NCBI GenBank assembly: GCA_030690165.1
Contig: JAUYHF010000042.1
Span: 1-64,000, forward strand
Reading direction: 5' to 3'
From: Deltaproteobacteria bacterium
Lineage (GTDB): Bacteria > Desulfobacterota > GWC2-55-46 > UBA9637
DNA: 64,000 nucleotides
Shown here: piece by piece, positions 50,659 to 59,199 of the stretch
Layout of the letters: each line of letters starts with the position of its first letter
Position numbering within the stretch: the first letter of the stretch is position 1
Notes under the pieces: model-generated
Told to the model about the DNA's origin: nothing
The model's database searches: none
The model's input: only the letters and a program-made list of their open reading frames with translations
Position numbers and translations under genes: made by a program

Positions 50659-52935
50659 ATGATAGAACTGGAAGGCTTTAAAGAAAGGCTGACTCCGAAA
50701 GGCATCAGGGTGCTGGAAACCGCTATTGAAGAGAGCAAAAGGCGGCAGCACTATTACCTTGGGGTGGAGCATATATTCCTGTCCTTTGCAATGGTTGAAG
50801 ACGCCTTTTTCAGAGATATAATGTCAGACTTAAATCTTGACGCAAATCAGGTTGTTCAATTCTTAAGCGACAACCTTAATATATCCCGCCAGTATATAGG
50901 CGTTGGCCTTAAGGTCCCTCCGACAACAAAGACTATATTTAAACTTGCATGGGAAGAGGCTCAAAGGTGGGGAAGGGATGAGATAGATTCCACAGACCTC
51001 CTCATAGCCATATTTCAGGAAAGCCACAGCCTTCCTGCAAAGGTATTCAGAAGTTTCGGCCTTGACCCTGATTATGTTATGCGGCGGATAACAGCAAAGA
51101 TAAGAAACAGGGAAGAGCTGGGCGAAGAGCTGAAAAAGAAGTATGATTTGCCGCCGAATCTTAAGCACTTTGCTGTTAACCTTAACAGGCTTGCCTATTA
51201 TGACAAGCTTCCTATAATTGTTGGGAGAGATAATGAGATAAACCAGGTAATGGAGATCCTCTGCCACGTTGAGAGGAGCAATTCTGTTATGATAACCGGC
51301 GAACCAGGCGTTGGTAAAACAGCCGTGGTGGAAGGACTTGCCAGAAAGATAGAACTGGAACCACATACGGTTCCCAGAAGACTCAGGGATAAACAGATTA
51401 TAAATCTTCAGATGAACTCCGTTGTGGCAGGCACAATATTTCGCGGGATGTTTGAGGACAGGATTGAAAAGATAATAAAGGAGCTTAAGGAGAAGAAAAA
51501 CATAATACTATTTATAGACGAGGCCCACACGCTTATAGGCGCAGGTTCTGCAATGGGGGTGCCGTCAGACGCTGCCAATATCTTCAAGTCAACACTTGCC
51601 AGGGGAGAGATTCAGATAATAGGCGCAACGACACTTGCAGAATATAAAGAATTTATAGCAGAGGATGAGGCCCTTGCCAGGAGATTCAGGATAGTCAATG
51701 TAGAAGAGCCTTCAATAGATGACACAAAAAAGATACTATACGGCATAAGGCAGAGGCTGCAAAAAAATTATTCTGTGGCCATAACTGACGGCGCGATAGA
51801 AACTGCCATGGATATGTCAGAGAGATATATGCGCGGCTTAAGGCTGCCTGATAAGGCGATAGGATGGCTTGATACAGCCTGTGTAAAGGTTGAGATAAAC
51901 AGACCCCAGGAAGCGGTCAGCGGCAGCGATGTTATAGATGTCATATCCCAGGAGACAAAGATTCCGAGGGATATGATATTCAGGGATACTACAGTGAGGT
52001 TTAAAGATATGGAAGCCGCCATGTCCAGGAGAATTATCGGACAAAGAGAGGCAATAGAGGCGCTGGTAAAGAGACTAAGATTGAACAAGGGACCGTTGAA
52101 GGAAAACTACTCAAGGCCTGACGGAGTGCTGCTCTTTCTTGGGCCAACAGGGGTTGGCAAGACAGAGGTTGCAAGGGCTTTGGCAGAATTTCTCTTTGGC
52201 GACGAAAAGAAGATGATAAGGCTTGACATGAGCGAATACAAGGACTCATCCATTGCGGTTGATAAGCTCATTGGCATGCCCAGAGGGATTGTTGGCAGTG
52301 AACGGGGCGGCATACTGACAAATCAGATAAGAGAAAATCCATATTCTGTTGTGCTGTTAGATGAGGTGGAAAAGGCAAATCCATACGTATTAAATCTGTT
52401 TCTGCAGGTCTTTGACGAAGGTTGGCTTACGGACGGCAGGGGCAAGAGGGTATATTTCAGCGATACAGTTATTATTATGACAAGCAATCTCGGAAGCGAT
52501 GAGTTTAGAAAATTTACAAAACCGCTCGGCTTTTTGCCTGAGGGACAGGCGTTGGGCGATTTGAAAAAGACCATAATGAAAGAGGTTGAAAATACCTTTT
52601 CTCCGGAATTCTTAAACAGGATAGATGACATCATCATCTTTTCGCCGCTTACAAGAGAAGAGGTAAAGAAGATTACCGTAATATATCTGAATAATATAAA
52701 AAGGCATATGGAAGAAAATGGCAAGACTTTATATGTTTCTGACGCAGCGTTGGATGTGCTGGTTGATACAGGCTATAGCCCTAAATACGGGGCAAGATTT
52801 TTAAAAAGGAATATAGATGAAAAGGTAAAGGTTCCTGTAACGTTACACTGGAAGGAAGGCGCTGTCTTCAGAGTAAATGCAATTGGCAGTGATATTGCGG
52901 TTGAGTGCGCAGCCGATGATCTGATTACTGTTTGA
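50659..52935 (+). CDS. Clp protease-type AAA+ unfoldase (ClpA/ClpC-like)
   Basis: 758 residues. An N-terminal double Clp-N repeat (to about 140), then two AAA modules. The first has G-E-P-G-V-G-K-T and I-L-F-I-D-E-A-H-T-L; the second G-P-T-G-V-G-K-T and V-V-L-L-D-E-V-E-K-A. No ClpB-type long coiled coil is seen between them. An L-G-F tripeptide (P-L-G-F-L-P-E-G) in the second module is like the ClpP-docking loop (I/V/L-G-F/L). It probably feeds ClpP. ATG 50659 is preferred over 50626, which lies inside the J-protein gene. Completes a dnaK-J-Clp proteostasis run. Confidence 0.85.
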   Translation: MIELEGFKERLTPKGIRVLETAIEESKRRQHYYLGVEHIFLSFAMVEDAFFRDIMSDLNLDANQVVQFLSDNLNISRQYIGVGLKVPPTTKTIFKLAWEEAQRWGRDEIDSTDLLIAIFQESHSLPAKVFRSFGLDPDYVMRRITAKIRNREELGEELKKKYDLPPNLKHFAVNLNRLAYYDKLPIIVGRDNEINQVMEILCHVERSNSVMITGEPGVGKTAVVEGLARKIELEPHTVPRRLRDKQIINLQMNSVVAGTIFRGMFEDRIEKIIKELKEKKNIILFIDEAHTLIGAGSAMGVPSDAANIFKSTLARGEIQIIGATTLAEYKEFIAEDEALARRFRIVNVEEPSIDDTKKILYGIRQRLQKNYSVAITDGAIETAMDMSERYMRGLRLPDKAIGWLDTACVKVEINRPQEAVSGSDVIDVISQETKIPRDMIFRDTTVRFKDMEAAMSRRIIGQREAIEALVKRLRLNKGPLKENYSRPDGVLLFLGPTGVGKTEVARALAEFLFGDEKKMIRLDMSEYKDSSIAVDKLIGMPRGIVGSERGGILTNQIRENPYSVVLLDEVEKANPYVLNLFLQVFDEGWLTDGRGKRVYFSDTVIIMTSNLGSDEFRKFTKPLGFLPEGQALGDLKKTIMKEVENTFSPEFLNRIDDIIIFSPLTREEVKKITVIYLNNIKRHMEENGKTLYVSDAALDVLVDTGYSPKYGARFLKRNIDEKVKVPVTLHWKEGAVFRVNAIGSDIAVECAADDLITV

Positions 52936-52936
52936 T

Positions 52937-53710
52937 TTAAGTTTTCTCAAGATACGCATAGGCGCTGTGATTGTGGATGCTCTCCAAGTTTTCAGCCTCT
53001 ATGCTGAACCAGATAATACCTTTCAGCGCCTCAAGCTTTGAGGCAACCTCCCTTACAACATCCTCCACAAATCTTGGGTTGTCATAGGCATGCTCTGTCA
53101 CATATCTTTCGTCAGGTCTTTTTAACAGGGAGTAGACCTGGCTTGAGGCAGATGCCTCGACTATTTTAATTATGTCCTCTATCCAGATGAAGCCTTTGAA
53201 CCGCAGGTTGACCTTTACGATACCGCGCTGGTTATGCGCCCCTTTCCTGCTTATCTCTTTGGAGCATGGACAAAGCGTTGTAACAGGCACTGTAATCTCA
53301 AGGACAAAATCCTTTTTGTCGCCCAGCGAGCCGGTAAATCTACACCTGTATTCCATTAAACCCTTTGCCTTTGAAACAGGCGCCGCCTTTTCAATAAAAT
53401 AGGGGAATCCCACCTCCATATGCGCTGTCTGCGCATTGAACCTCTTTTTCATTTTTGCCAGAATATCCGGAAAATTCTTTACAGTAATCTCCCCCCTGTG
53501 CTCGTTTAATATCTCTATAAACCTGCTCATGTGGGTGCCTTTAAAATGATGAGGCAGGTCCACATACATATTTACAGAGGCGATTGTGTGTTGGAATTTA
53601 TTCTTCTTGTCCAGCACAACAATGGGATAGCTGATGTCCTTTACACCAACCTTATCTATGGCTATTTTTCTGAAGTCAGGCTGGCTTTGTATGTCCTTTA
53701 TATTCTTCAT
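52937..53710 (-). CDS. folE2: GTP cyclohydrolase IB (FolE2)
   Basis: 257 residues. The metal-binding T-T-L-C-P-C-S-K-E-I-S (Cys near 147) and the Glu in A-Y-D-N-P-R-F-V-E-D, with E-N-L-E-S-I-H-N-H-S-A-Y-A near the end, identify FolE2. It makes dihydroneopterin triphosphate for folate and queuosine, and it works with metals other than zinc, in contrast to FolE. QueD, which uses the same product, lies about 2 kb upstream on the same strand. Its stop is two bases from that of the Clp gene. Confidence 0.92.
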   Translation of the reverse strand: MKNIKDIQSQPDFRKIAIDKVGVKDISYPIVVLDKKNKFQHTIASVNMYVDLPHHFKGTHMSRFIEILNEHRGEITVKNFPDILAKMKKRFNAQTAHMEVGFPYFIEKAAPVSKAKGLMEYRCRFTGSLGDKKDFVLEITVPVTTLCPCSKEISRKGAHNQRGIVKVNLRFKGFIWIEDIIKIVEASASSQVYSLLKRPDERYVTEHAYDNPRFVEDVVREVASKLEALKGIIWFSIEAENLESIHNHSAYAYLEKT

Positions 53711-53719
53711 ATTCCCCCT

Positions 53720-54481
53720 TTACTTTTCTTTCTTCATCTCTTTTATCTTCTCCAGGATAACCTCTGCCCTTGCCCTGTAATCAATCGCTGTCTTGTCCCA
53801 CGGGTCTATATCAAGCGCTGCATCCCATTCCTTTATCGCCAGTTCCAATTCCTCTTTTTGAAAATAATCAATGCCTTTTTTGAGGTGCATATCAATTGAA
53901 TCTTCCCTTTCTTTTTTGGCTGTCGCAAGAAAGCTCATGGCATACGTGTGGGATGGGACTATCTTGAGCGTTATATTAAACTCAGTTATTGCCATGTTAT
54001 ATTTTTTGGCTTCGAGAAACGCAGCGCCTTTCTTATAATGCCCTTCTGCGAGGATTTCGGGTTTTACCGCATCTTTGCCTTTTTTGGGCTTTATCTCTTC
54101 CGAAGGGGCCTGCTGCTGTTCCGCAGTCTTCAGCCTTTTTTGGATCACTTGGTTTGAGGGGTCGAACTGAAGGGCTATCCTGTAGTTTTTGGCGGCCAGA
54201 TCAAAGATATTAGCCCTTTCGTATTCTTCGCCGAGCGCCTTATATCTTTCCGCCAGTATCGAAGACAGTCTTTCAATCTTTGTAAGAAACTCCTGCGCCG
54301 CCTTATAATCGCGGGAGTCTTTTTTAATATTCAACAGCCTTTCTTTTGCCGGGGTTAGCTGGCCGTCTCCATACAGCATAAGCGCCTTTTCATAGTCAGA
54401 TGCCGTGTAGTAGCGTGGCATGATCTGGGCGCAGCCGCTTATCACGAGTAATGCCGCTAATATGAGTGAATCAAAACGCAA
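53720..54481 (-). CDS. TPR lipoprotein, unknown
   Basis: 253 residues. Lipobox I-S-G-C (residues 14-17, V-I-S-G-C-A-Q). Then helical TPR-like repeats: L-M-L-Y-G-D-G-Q-L-T-P-A-K, A-A-K-N-Y-R-I-A-L-Q-F-D-P-S-N-Q and Y-N-M-A-I-T-E-F-N-I-T-L. Similar lipoproteins assist outer-membrane or secretion assembly. It overlaps the cyclase gene by 11 bases, so the two are made together; a role as its partner is possible but not shown. Confidence 0.7.
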   Translation of the reverse strand: MRFDSLILAALLVISGCAQIMPRYYTASDYEKALMLYGDGQLTPAKERLLNIKKDSRDYKAAQEFLTKIERLSSILAERYKALGEEYERANIFDLAAKNYRIALQFDPSNQVIQKRLKTAEQQQAPSEEIKPKKGKDAVKPEILAEGHYKKGAAFLEAKKYNMAITEFNITLKIVPSHTYAMSFLATAKKEREDSIDMHLKKGIDYFQKEELELAIKEWDAALDIDPWDKTAIDYRARAEVILEKIKEMKKEK

Positions 54482-55991
54482 TGCCCTCTCTCCTCATTTT
54501 ATCCATTACCATACGAACGGTTTCCTGGGACCCTTTCTCCCACTCCCCCTTTAAACCGGTAATATTATACAAGGTGAAGTGTTTTTCAATACCCTTTATA
54601 TTGACATCCGGCATCTCCACGGCTGCAATATTGCCGGCTATTTTAGCATAAACATCTTCGCTGACGAGAATTTCACCGCCCTTTGCAATGCCTGAAAGCC
54701 TTGAGGCTGTGTTTACTGTGTTCCCTATAACAGTGTACTCCATCCTGACCTTTGACCCCATGCTACCTGCGACAACAAATCCTGAATCCAGCCCTATACC
54801 CATAGGGAACTGAACGGCCTCCCTTTTCCCCCTCAGCCTGTTTATCTCTTCCAGCGCCTTGTTAATCACAAAGGCTGCCTTGACACCGTATTCAAGGTGG
54901 CCGGATATATAAAGCGGAGAGCCGAATACACCCATCACCGCATCGCCGATAAACTTATCTACTGTCCCTTTAAAATGGAATATTATTTCTGTCAGGGTTG
55001 TGAAGTAATTATTTAAGAGCCCGACTATCTCCTCGGGCTGCATCTTAAGCGCTATGCCGGTAAATCCCCTGATATCCGCGAAGAGGACTGTCGCCTCTCT
55101 TCTTTCTCCTGCAAGGTGTATCTTTTCAGGGTTTTTCAAAATCTCATCGGCAATGGGCTTACTCACATACCTGTCAAATGCGCCCTTTAGCAATTCCTTT
55201 TTTTCCAGTTCAGACGCCATCTGATTGAACGAAAGAATGAGGTCGCCTATCTCATCGCTTCTGTCTGAATGGATGCGATACCAGAATTTGCCGAGGGCGA
55301 TCTCTTTAGTCCCTTTCAAAAGCCTGAATATGGGATTTAATAATCCTGACGCCAGCGGTATGGATAGTATAAGGACTGCTATGATTGAGGAGGCGGTGAT
55401 TAAGATTATTCTGCTGCGCGCCTCTTTGATTTTCTGTTGAATAAATTTTTTGGAAAATATGACAATTGTATAACCGACCTTTGTTTTCTTAAAGATTATG
55501 GAAGAGGCGAAGGTTAAGGCGTCTTCGTCATCCCTTATAAGCCGCGGGTAAGGCCCGCCTGCATTCAGTATATCTTCTTTATAGCCATGATATTCTATGC
55601 CGACCTTTTCCAGTTCCTTGTGGCCTTTTACAATGAGCTTTTCGTCAAGTATATAGGCATTTATTATCCCCGGGTAGTTCATTAGGTTCTGGACAAGGAG
55701 GTTCATTGTAAGGCGGTCGTTCTGGAGGAGAGGCATCTTGCTGTTATTGGAGAATTCTCCTGTAATGGTGCCTGCCAGACTGCGCATCTGATCTTCCAGA
55801 GCCCTCCTTTGATGGCCTATCATTATAATCCCGATTACGACCGCCAGGAGGGAAAGTAAAACAGAAAGGACTACAGCGAGCTTTATCCTGATGGACATTT
55901 TAAAAGGTGCAGCAACCCTGTTTATCAATCTCATCAAGCCGTTATTCTTATTTCCGACTGCATGGCTATTCATAATATACGGCAGCCGCAT
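54471..55991 (-). CDS. Class III adenylate/guanylate cyclase with extracytoplasmic sensor and HAMP
   Basis: 506 residues. A transmembrane helix (about 37-57), a periplasmic region with double-Cache-like features, a second helix (about 190-212), a HAMP linker (L-L-N-P-I-F-R-L-L-K-G-T-K-E-I), then the cyclase domain. Metal Asp residues are in F-A-D-I-R-G-F (306) and F-I-G-D-A-V-M (350). N-T-V-N-T-A-S-R-L lines the active site. ATP versus GTP cannot be decided. The start at 55991 has GGGAG seven bases before it, inside queD. Confidence 0.85.
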   Translation of the reverse strand: MRLPYIMNSHAVGNKNNGLMRLINRVAAPFKMSIRIKLAVVLSVLLSLLAVVIGIIMIGHQRRALEDQMRSLAGTITGEFSNNSKMPLLQNDRLTMNLLVQNLMNYPGIINAYILDEKLIVKGHKELEKVGIEYHGYKEDILNAGGPYPRLIRDDEDALTFASSIIFKKTKVGYTIVIFSKKFIQQKIKEARSRIILITASSIIAVLILSIPLASGLLNPIFRLLKGTKEIALGKFWYRIHSDRSDEIGDLILSFNQMASELEKKELLKGAFDRYVSKPIADEILKNPEKIHLAGERREATVLFADIRGFTGIALKMQPEEIVGLLNNYFTTLTEIIFHFKGTVDKFIGDAVMGVFGSPLYISGHLEYGVKAAFVINKALEEINRLRGKREAVQFPMGIGLDSGFVVAGSMGSKVRMEYTVIGNTVNTASRLSGIAKGGEILVSEDVYAKIAGNIAAVEMPDVNIKGIEKHFTLYNITGLKGEWEKGSQETVRMVMDKMRREGIAF

Positions 55992-56334
55992 TTTCAGACT
56001 CCCATACCTTTACCCTTGCCGCCTTTATGTCTTTGCCTTTAATTTCCTTTTGGAACTGTTTAAATATATACCTTGCGATATTCTCTGAAGATGGATTCTC
56101 CTTGTCAAACGGCTGGATTTCATTCAGATACTTGTGGTCAAGCCTTTCAATAATATTTTCCAATGTTCTTTTTAAGATTTTAAAATCCACAGCCAGCCCA
56201 ATTTTATTTAGTTTCTTACTTGCAACCGTAACCTCCACCTTCCAGTTGTGGCCGTGCAGCCTCTCGCACTCCCCTTCATAGAATCTTAAGCTATGCGCTG
56301 CCGCAAAATCAGATATTACTGTAAGTTCATACAT
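55966..56334 (-). CDS. queD: 6-carboxy-5,6,7,8-tetrahydropterin synthase (QueD)
   Basis: 122 residues. Zinc His residues are in A-A-A-H-S-L and R-L-H-G-H-N-W; catalytic Cys in E-G-E-C-E-R; L-D-H-K-Y-L-N and P-S-S-E-N-I-A follow. Makes the pterin precursor of queuosine from the FolE2 product. Other que genes are not in the window. Downstream cyclase gene overlaps its 3' end by 26 bases. Confidence 0.9.
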   Translation of the reverse strand: MYELTVISDFAAAHSLRFYEGECERLHGHNWKVEVTVASKKLNKIGLAVDFKILKRTLENIIERLDHKYLNEIQPFDKENPSSENIARYIFKQFQKEIKGKDIKAARVKVWESENAAAVYYE

Positions 56335-56352
56335 AAAAGACTTCCCCCTTCC

Positions 56353-57060
56353 TCACTTTACCCTCTCCTCTATCTGCGTGCAGATCCCCCGCAGCATATT
56401 AACCTCTTTCTGCATAAGGCCTGTCCTGCCGAAAAGTCTTTTAAAAGACCTCATTATTGCCCTTAAAAGATGCGCCCCTCCTTTTTTGCCGTAGTCAAGC
56501 TTTCTTAAAGTCTTTTCAAGATGAATATACATTCCATCCAACTCCTCCCATGGCGCAAGGGTAATGGACGGGCCTGAAGGTTTTTCTGCCATAAAAAGCG
56601 CATGACAGACTAATAATACCGCATCTGCCAGATTAAAGGACGGATATTTTTTGTGAGCCGGTATTTCAATGAGGGTATCACAAAGTTTTATCTCCTCATT
56701 TTTCAACCCCTTGTCTTCTCTTCCAAAGAGTATTGAAACCTTATTATTTTTTGCGGCATTTAAAATATTTGGAATAGACTCATAAAGCGTCAACACAGGG
56801 TAGCGTTCCCTTCCTTTTCTTCTTGTAGCGCCTACAACAAGACATGAGTCCTTTATGGCATCTTCTGTATTTGTGAATATCTTTGAATTGAGGAGCGTGC
56901 CGCAGGCATTGCACGCCATTGAATACGCCTCATTGTTTTTATAGTCCACAGGATTTATAAGGACAAGGTTTGAAAAACCTGTGTTTTCCATTGCCCGCGC
57001 AACAGAGCCTATATTGCCGGATGACTGCGGCTCTACGAGTATGATGGATATGTTATTCAT
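56353..57060 (-). CDS. trmJ: tRNA/rRNA 2'-O-methyltransferase of the TrmJ group
   Basis: 235 residues, SPOUT fold. V-E-P-Q-S-S-G-N-I-G-S-V-A-R-A-M begins the domain, with V-G-A-T-R-R-K-G and L-F-G-R-E-D-K-G-L and N-L-A-D-A-V at the knot. These fit TrmJ, which methylates the 2'-OH of nucleotide 32 in tRNA. Start ATG 57060 gives the typical N-terminus; 57072 or 57099 are also open. The queD gene follows 18 bases later. Confidence 0.83.
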   Translation of the reverse strand: MNNISIILVEPQSSGNIGSVARAMENTGFSNLVLINPVDYKNNEAYSMACNACGTLLNSKIFTNTEDAIKDSCLVVGATRRKGRERYPVLTLYESIPNILNAAKNNKVSILFGREDKGLKNEEIKLCDTLIEIPAHKKYPSFNLADAVLLVCHALFMAEKPSGPSITLAPWEELDGMYIHLEKTLRKLDYGKKGGAHLLRAIMRSFKRLFGRTGLMQKEVNMLRGICTQIEERVK

Positions 57061-57179
57061 AACGAGCGTCATGGTATCATTACAGCGGTAAATTATCAAA
57101 CGGCAGGAGATTGACGGCGAGGCCTCTTACTTTTTGTAGTAATGAAACCTTTTGTGCAGTATAATCAGACCACGTGGAC

Positions 57180-57206
57180 TGGACTTCCCCCGAATTTTAG
57201 GACACT
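57180..57206. mobile_element. Possible IS3-type end scar
   Basis: TGGACTTCCCCC then GAATTTTAGGACACT resembles the terminal repeat of IS3-like elements (TGGAC...CCCC...GGACA). No transposase frame accompanies it, so it would be a remnant. This is by visual similarity only. Confidence 0.3.
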
Positions 57207-57214
57207 CAGTTAGG

Positions 57215-57274
57215 TTATGCTACCATAGCCTCCAACTCATTGATTTTAATTCTGGCTTTGGCTTCTTTTTGCAT
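57215..57274 (-). pseudogene. Short relic resembling the N-terminus of a type I restriction subunit
   Basis: On the minus strand, M-Q-K-E-A-K-A-R-I-K-I-N-E-L-E-A-M-V-A then stop. The K-E-A-x-A-R-I-K-I-N stretch is the usual start of HsdR-like DEAD helicases. It is cut off next to the possible IS end, so an insertion may have removed the remainder. Chance similarity is possible at this length. Confidence 0.3.
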
Positions 57275-57333
57275 AACTTTTATTTGTCAGTCATACGGAT
57301 TAAATAATCTTACTAACCTGTCCTCTAAATGTC

Positions 57334-57394
57334 AATAATGACAAAAATAATGACAAAAATATTCTTGCTTTTAGCAATTAAGATATAGTATAAA
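57334..57394 (+). promoter_or_regulatory. Direct repeats and weak promoter upstream of serA
   Basis: Two tandem 12-mers AATAATGACAAA (57334-57345 and 57346-57357) precede TTGCTT (57365-57370), 18 bases, TATAAA (57389-57394). Together with the palindrome at 57453 they fill the 430-bp gap (57100-57531); the remainder shows no gene. Confidence 0.4.
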
Positions 57395-57452
57395 TCTCAT
57401 TTCATATTAAGCCCCTGCCACAGGGTTAGGGATATAAGTAAAGCAAAGTATG

Positions 57453-57512
57453 CAGTAGGTACTAATCAGTAGGCAGCAAAAAGCAGATGGTTTTCTGCCT
57501 ACTGCCTACTGT
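57453..57512. repeat. CAGTAGGCAG palindrome before serA
   Basis: CAGTAGG repeats (about 57453-57478) face the complementary CTGCCTACTGCCTACT (57495-57510) across an AT-rich loop, and end with a T-run (GTTTTTAT). It is another short-period palindrome and could also act as a transcription attenuator in the serA leader. Confidence 0.75.
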
Positions 57513-57531
57513 TTTTATAATGGAGGAATAG

Positions 57532-59115
57532 ATGAAGGTGTTGGTAAGCGACAGCATGTCGGATAGGTGTGTTGAGATTTTTAAAAATGCGCCGGGTTTG
57601 CAGGTTGATGTAAACACGAAGTTAAAACCCGAAGAATTGAAAAAGGTAATTAAGGATTACCATGCCCTTGTTGTAAGAAGCGCAACAAAGGTTACTGCCG
57701 AGATTATAGAGGCGGCGGATAATCTTAAAGTAATAGGCAGGGCAGGGACAGGTGTTGATAATATTGATATGCAGGCTGCAACAAAAAAAGGTATTGTTGT
57801 TATGAATACCCCTGGCGGTAATACCGTAACCACAGCGGAACATGCGGTTTCCATGCTCATGGCTCTTGCAAGGAAGATTCCCCAGGCAACTGCCTCAATG
57901 CGAAAAGGGGAGTGGGAGAAGAAAAAATTTGAAGGCACTGAGATAACAGGCAAGACTCTCGGAATACTTGGCGTTGGCAATATAGGAACCGTTGTTGCAG
58001 ACAGGGCGCAGGGGCTCAAGATGAATGTGATTGCATACGACCCGTATCTTTCGCAGGAGGCAGCCAACAGGATGGGCGTTCTTCCGGTGTCTCTTGACGA
58101 TTTATACAAACGAAGCGATTTTATATCCGTCCATGTGCCGCTTACAAACGAGACAAAAAATCTGGTGAACAGAGATGCCTTTGCAAAGATGAAAAAGGGC
58201 GTAAAGATTATAGATTGTGCCAGAGGCGGGATAGTAAATGAAAAAGATTTATCGGACGCTATAAAAGAAGGTATAGTATCAGGGGCGGCTATGGATGTTT
58301 TTGAAAAAGAGCCGACGCCGGTGGATAATCCCCTCTTAGGCCTTGAAGAGGTAATTTTAACGCCGCATCTCGGCGCATCCACTGCAGAGGCGCAGGAGAA
58401 TGTTGCCATAGCAATTGCTGAGCAGATTGTAGAGTATCTCGTGAAAGGCACAATCCGAAATGCTGTCAATGTGCCATCCGTGCCAGCGGAACTCCTTGCA
58501 AGCCTTAGTCCCTACATTACCCTTGCTGAAAAGCTAGGGAGCTTCCAGGGTCAGATACTCAAGGGCGGCATAGAGGAGGTTACCGTAGAATACAGCGGCG
58601 ATGTGGTTTCATACGATGTTACGGCTGTTACAGTTGCTGCGATAAAAGGTTTGCTTGACCAGGTGATGGATCAGCAGGTAAATTTTGTAAATGCGCCGTT
58701 TGTTGCAAAGGAGCGCGGTATAAAGGTGATAGAGATAAAAAGTTCAAGGGCTATTGATTTTGCAAGCAGCATCACGATCAAGGTAAAAACCAAAGAAACG
58801 GAAAACCTTGTGGAGGGCGCCCTCTTCGGCAAAAAGGAGCCGAGGATTGTCAGGATAGACAAATTCTTTCTGGACGCCGTGCCGGAGGGTTATCTCCTTG
58901 TGCTTTATAACTATGATAAGCCTGGTGTTATTGGTAATGTAGGCACTTTACTCGGATCAGGGAGTATCAATATTGCAAGACTCCACCTCGGCAGACAGGC
59001 GGTTGGCGGAGAGGCCGTATCCGTATGGAACATAGATACGCCTTTACCGGCAGAGCTGCTTTCAAAACTCATTAAACTGCCGCATATGATTTCTGCAAAG
59101 GTAGTAAAATTGTAA
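57532..59115 (+). CDS. serA: D-3-phosphoglycerate dehydrogenase
   Basis: 527 residues, the long form. A substrate/NAD domain with G-R-A-G-T-G-V-D-N, L-G-I-L-G-V-G-N-I-G near 147, and C-A-R-G-G-I-V-N-E and H-L-G-A-S-T. Next come the ASB (allosteric) domain and a C-terminal ACT domain (D-K-P-G-V-I-G-N-V-G-T), used for feedback by serine. It opens serine synthesis. GGAGGA before the ATG. The serA, hisZ and purA genes are co-directional. Confidence 0.95.
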   Translation: MKVLVSDSMSDRCVEIFKNAPGLQVDVNTKLKPEELKKVIKDYHALVVRSATKVTAEIIEAADNLKVIGRAGTGVDNIDMQAATKKGIVVMNTPGGNTVTTAEHAVSMLMALARKIPQATASMRKGEWEKKKFEGTEITGKTLGILGVGNIGTVVADRAQGLKMNVIAYDPYLSQEAANRMGVLPVSLDDLYKRSDFISVHVPLTNETKNLVNRDAFAKMKKGVKIIDCARGGIVNEKDLSDAIKEGIVSGAAMDVFEKEPTPVDNPLLGLEEVILTPHLGASTAEAQENVAIAIAEQIVEYLVKGTIRNAVNVPSVPAELLASLSPYITLAEKLGSFQGQILKGGIEEVTVEYSGDVVSYDVTAVTVAAIKGLLDQVMDQQVNFVNAPFVAKERGIKVIEIKSSRAIDFASSITIKVKTKETENLVEGALFGKKEPRIVRIDKFFLDAVPEGYLLVLYNYDKPGVIGNVGTLLGSGSINIARLHLGRQAVGGEAVSVWNIDTPLPAELLSKLIKLPHMISAKVVKL

Positions 59116-59118
59116 AAA

Positions 59119-59199
59119 CAGGTTGAGGTTAAGGTTTAGGCTAAGGAAAGACAACCTCAACCTCAACCTCAACCTCAATCTTAACCTTAACCTTAACCT
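59119..59199. repeat. GGTTAAGGTTGAGG hexamer palindrome abutting hisZ
   Basis: Left arm (59121-59146) carries GGTTGAGGTTAAGG-type hexamers; right arm (59153-59199) carries CCTCAA five times then CTTAAC/CCTTAA units, the complement of the left. The right arm ends one base before the hisZ ATG, so that gene has no normal ribosome site. The same hexamers recur after purA at 61517-61560. Confidence 0.9.

Noticed and set aside
59153-59199. Possible CRISPR-like array (regular CCTCAA units)
   Set aside because: Units are six bases with no spacers; no cas gene is present in the window.
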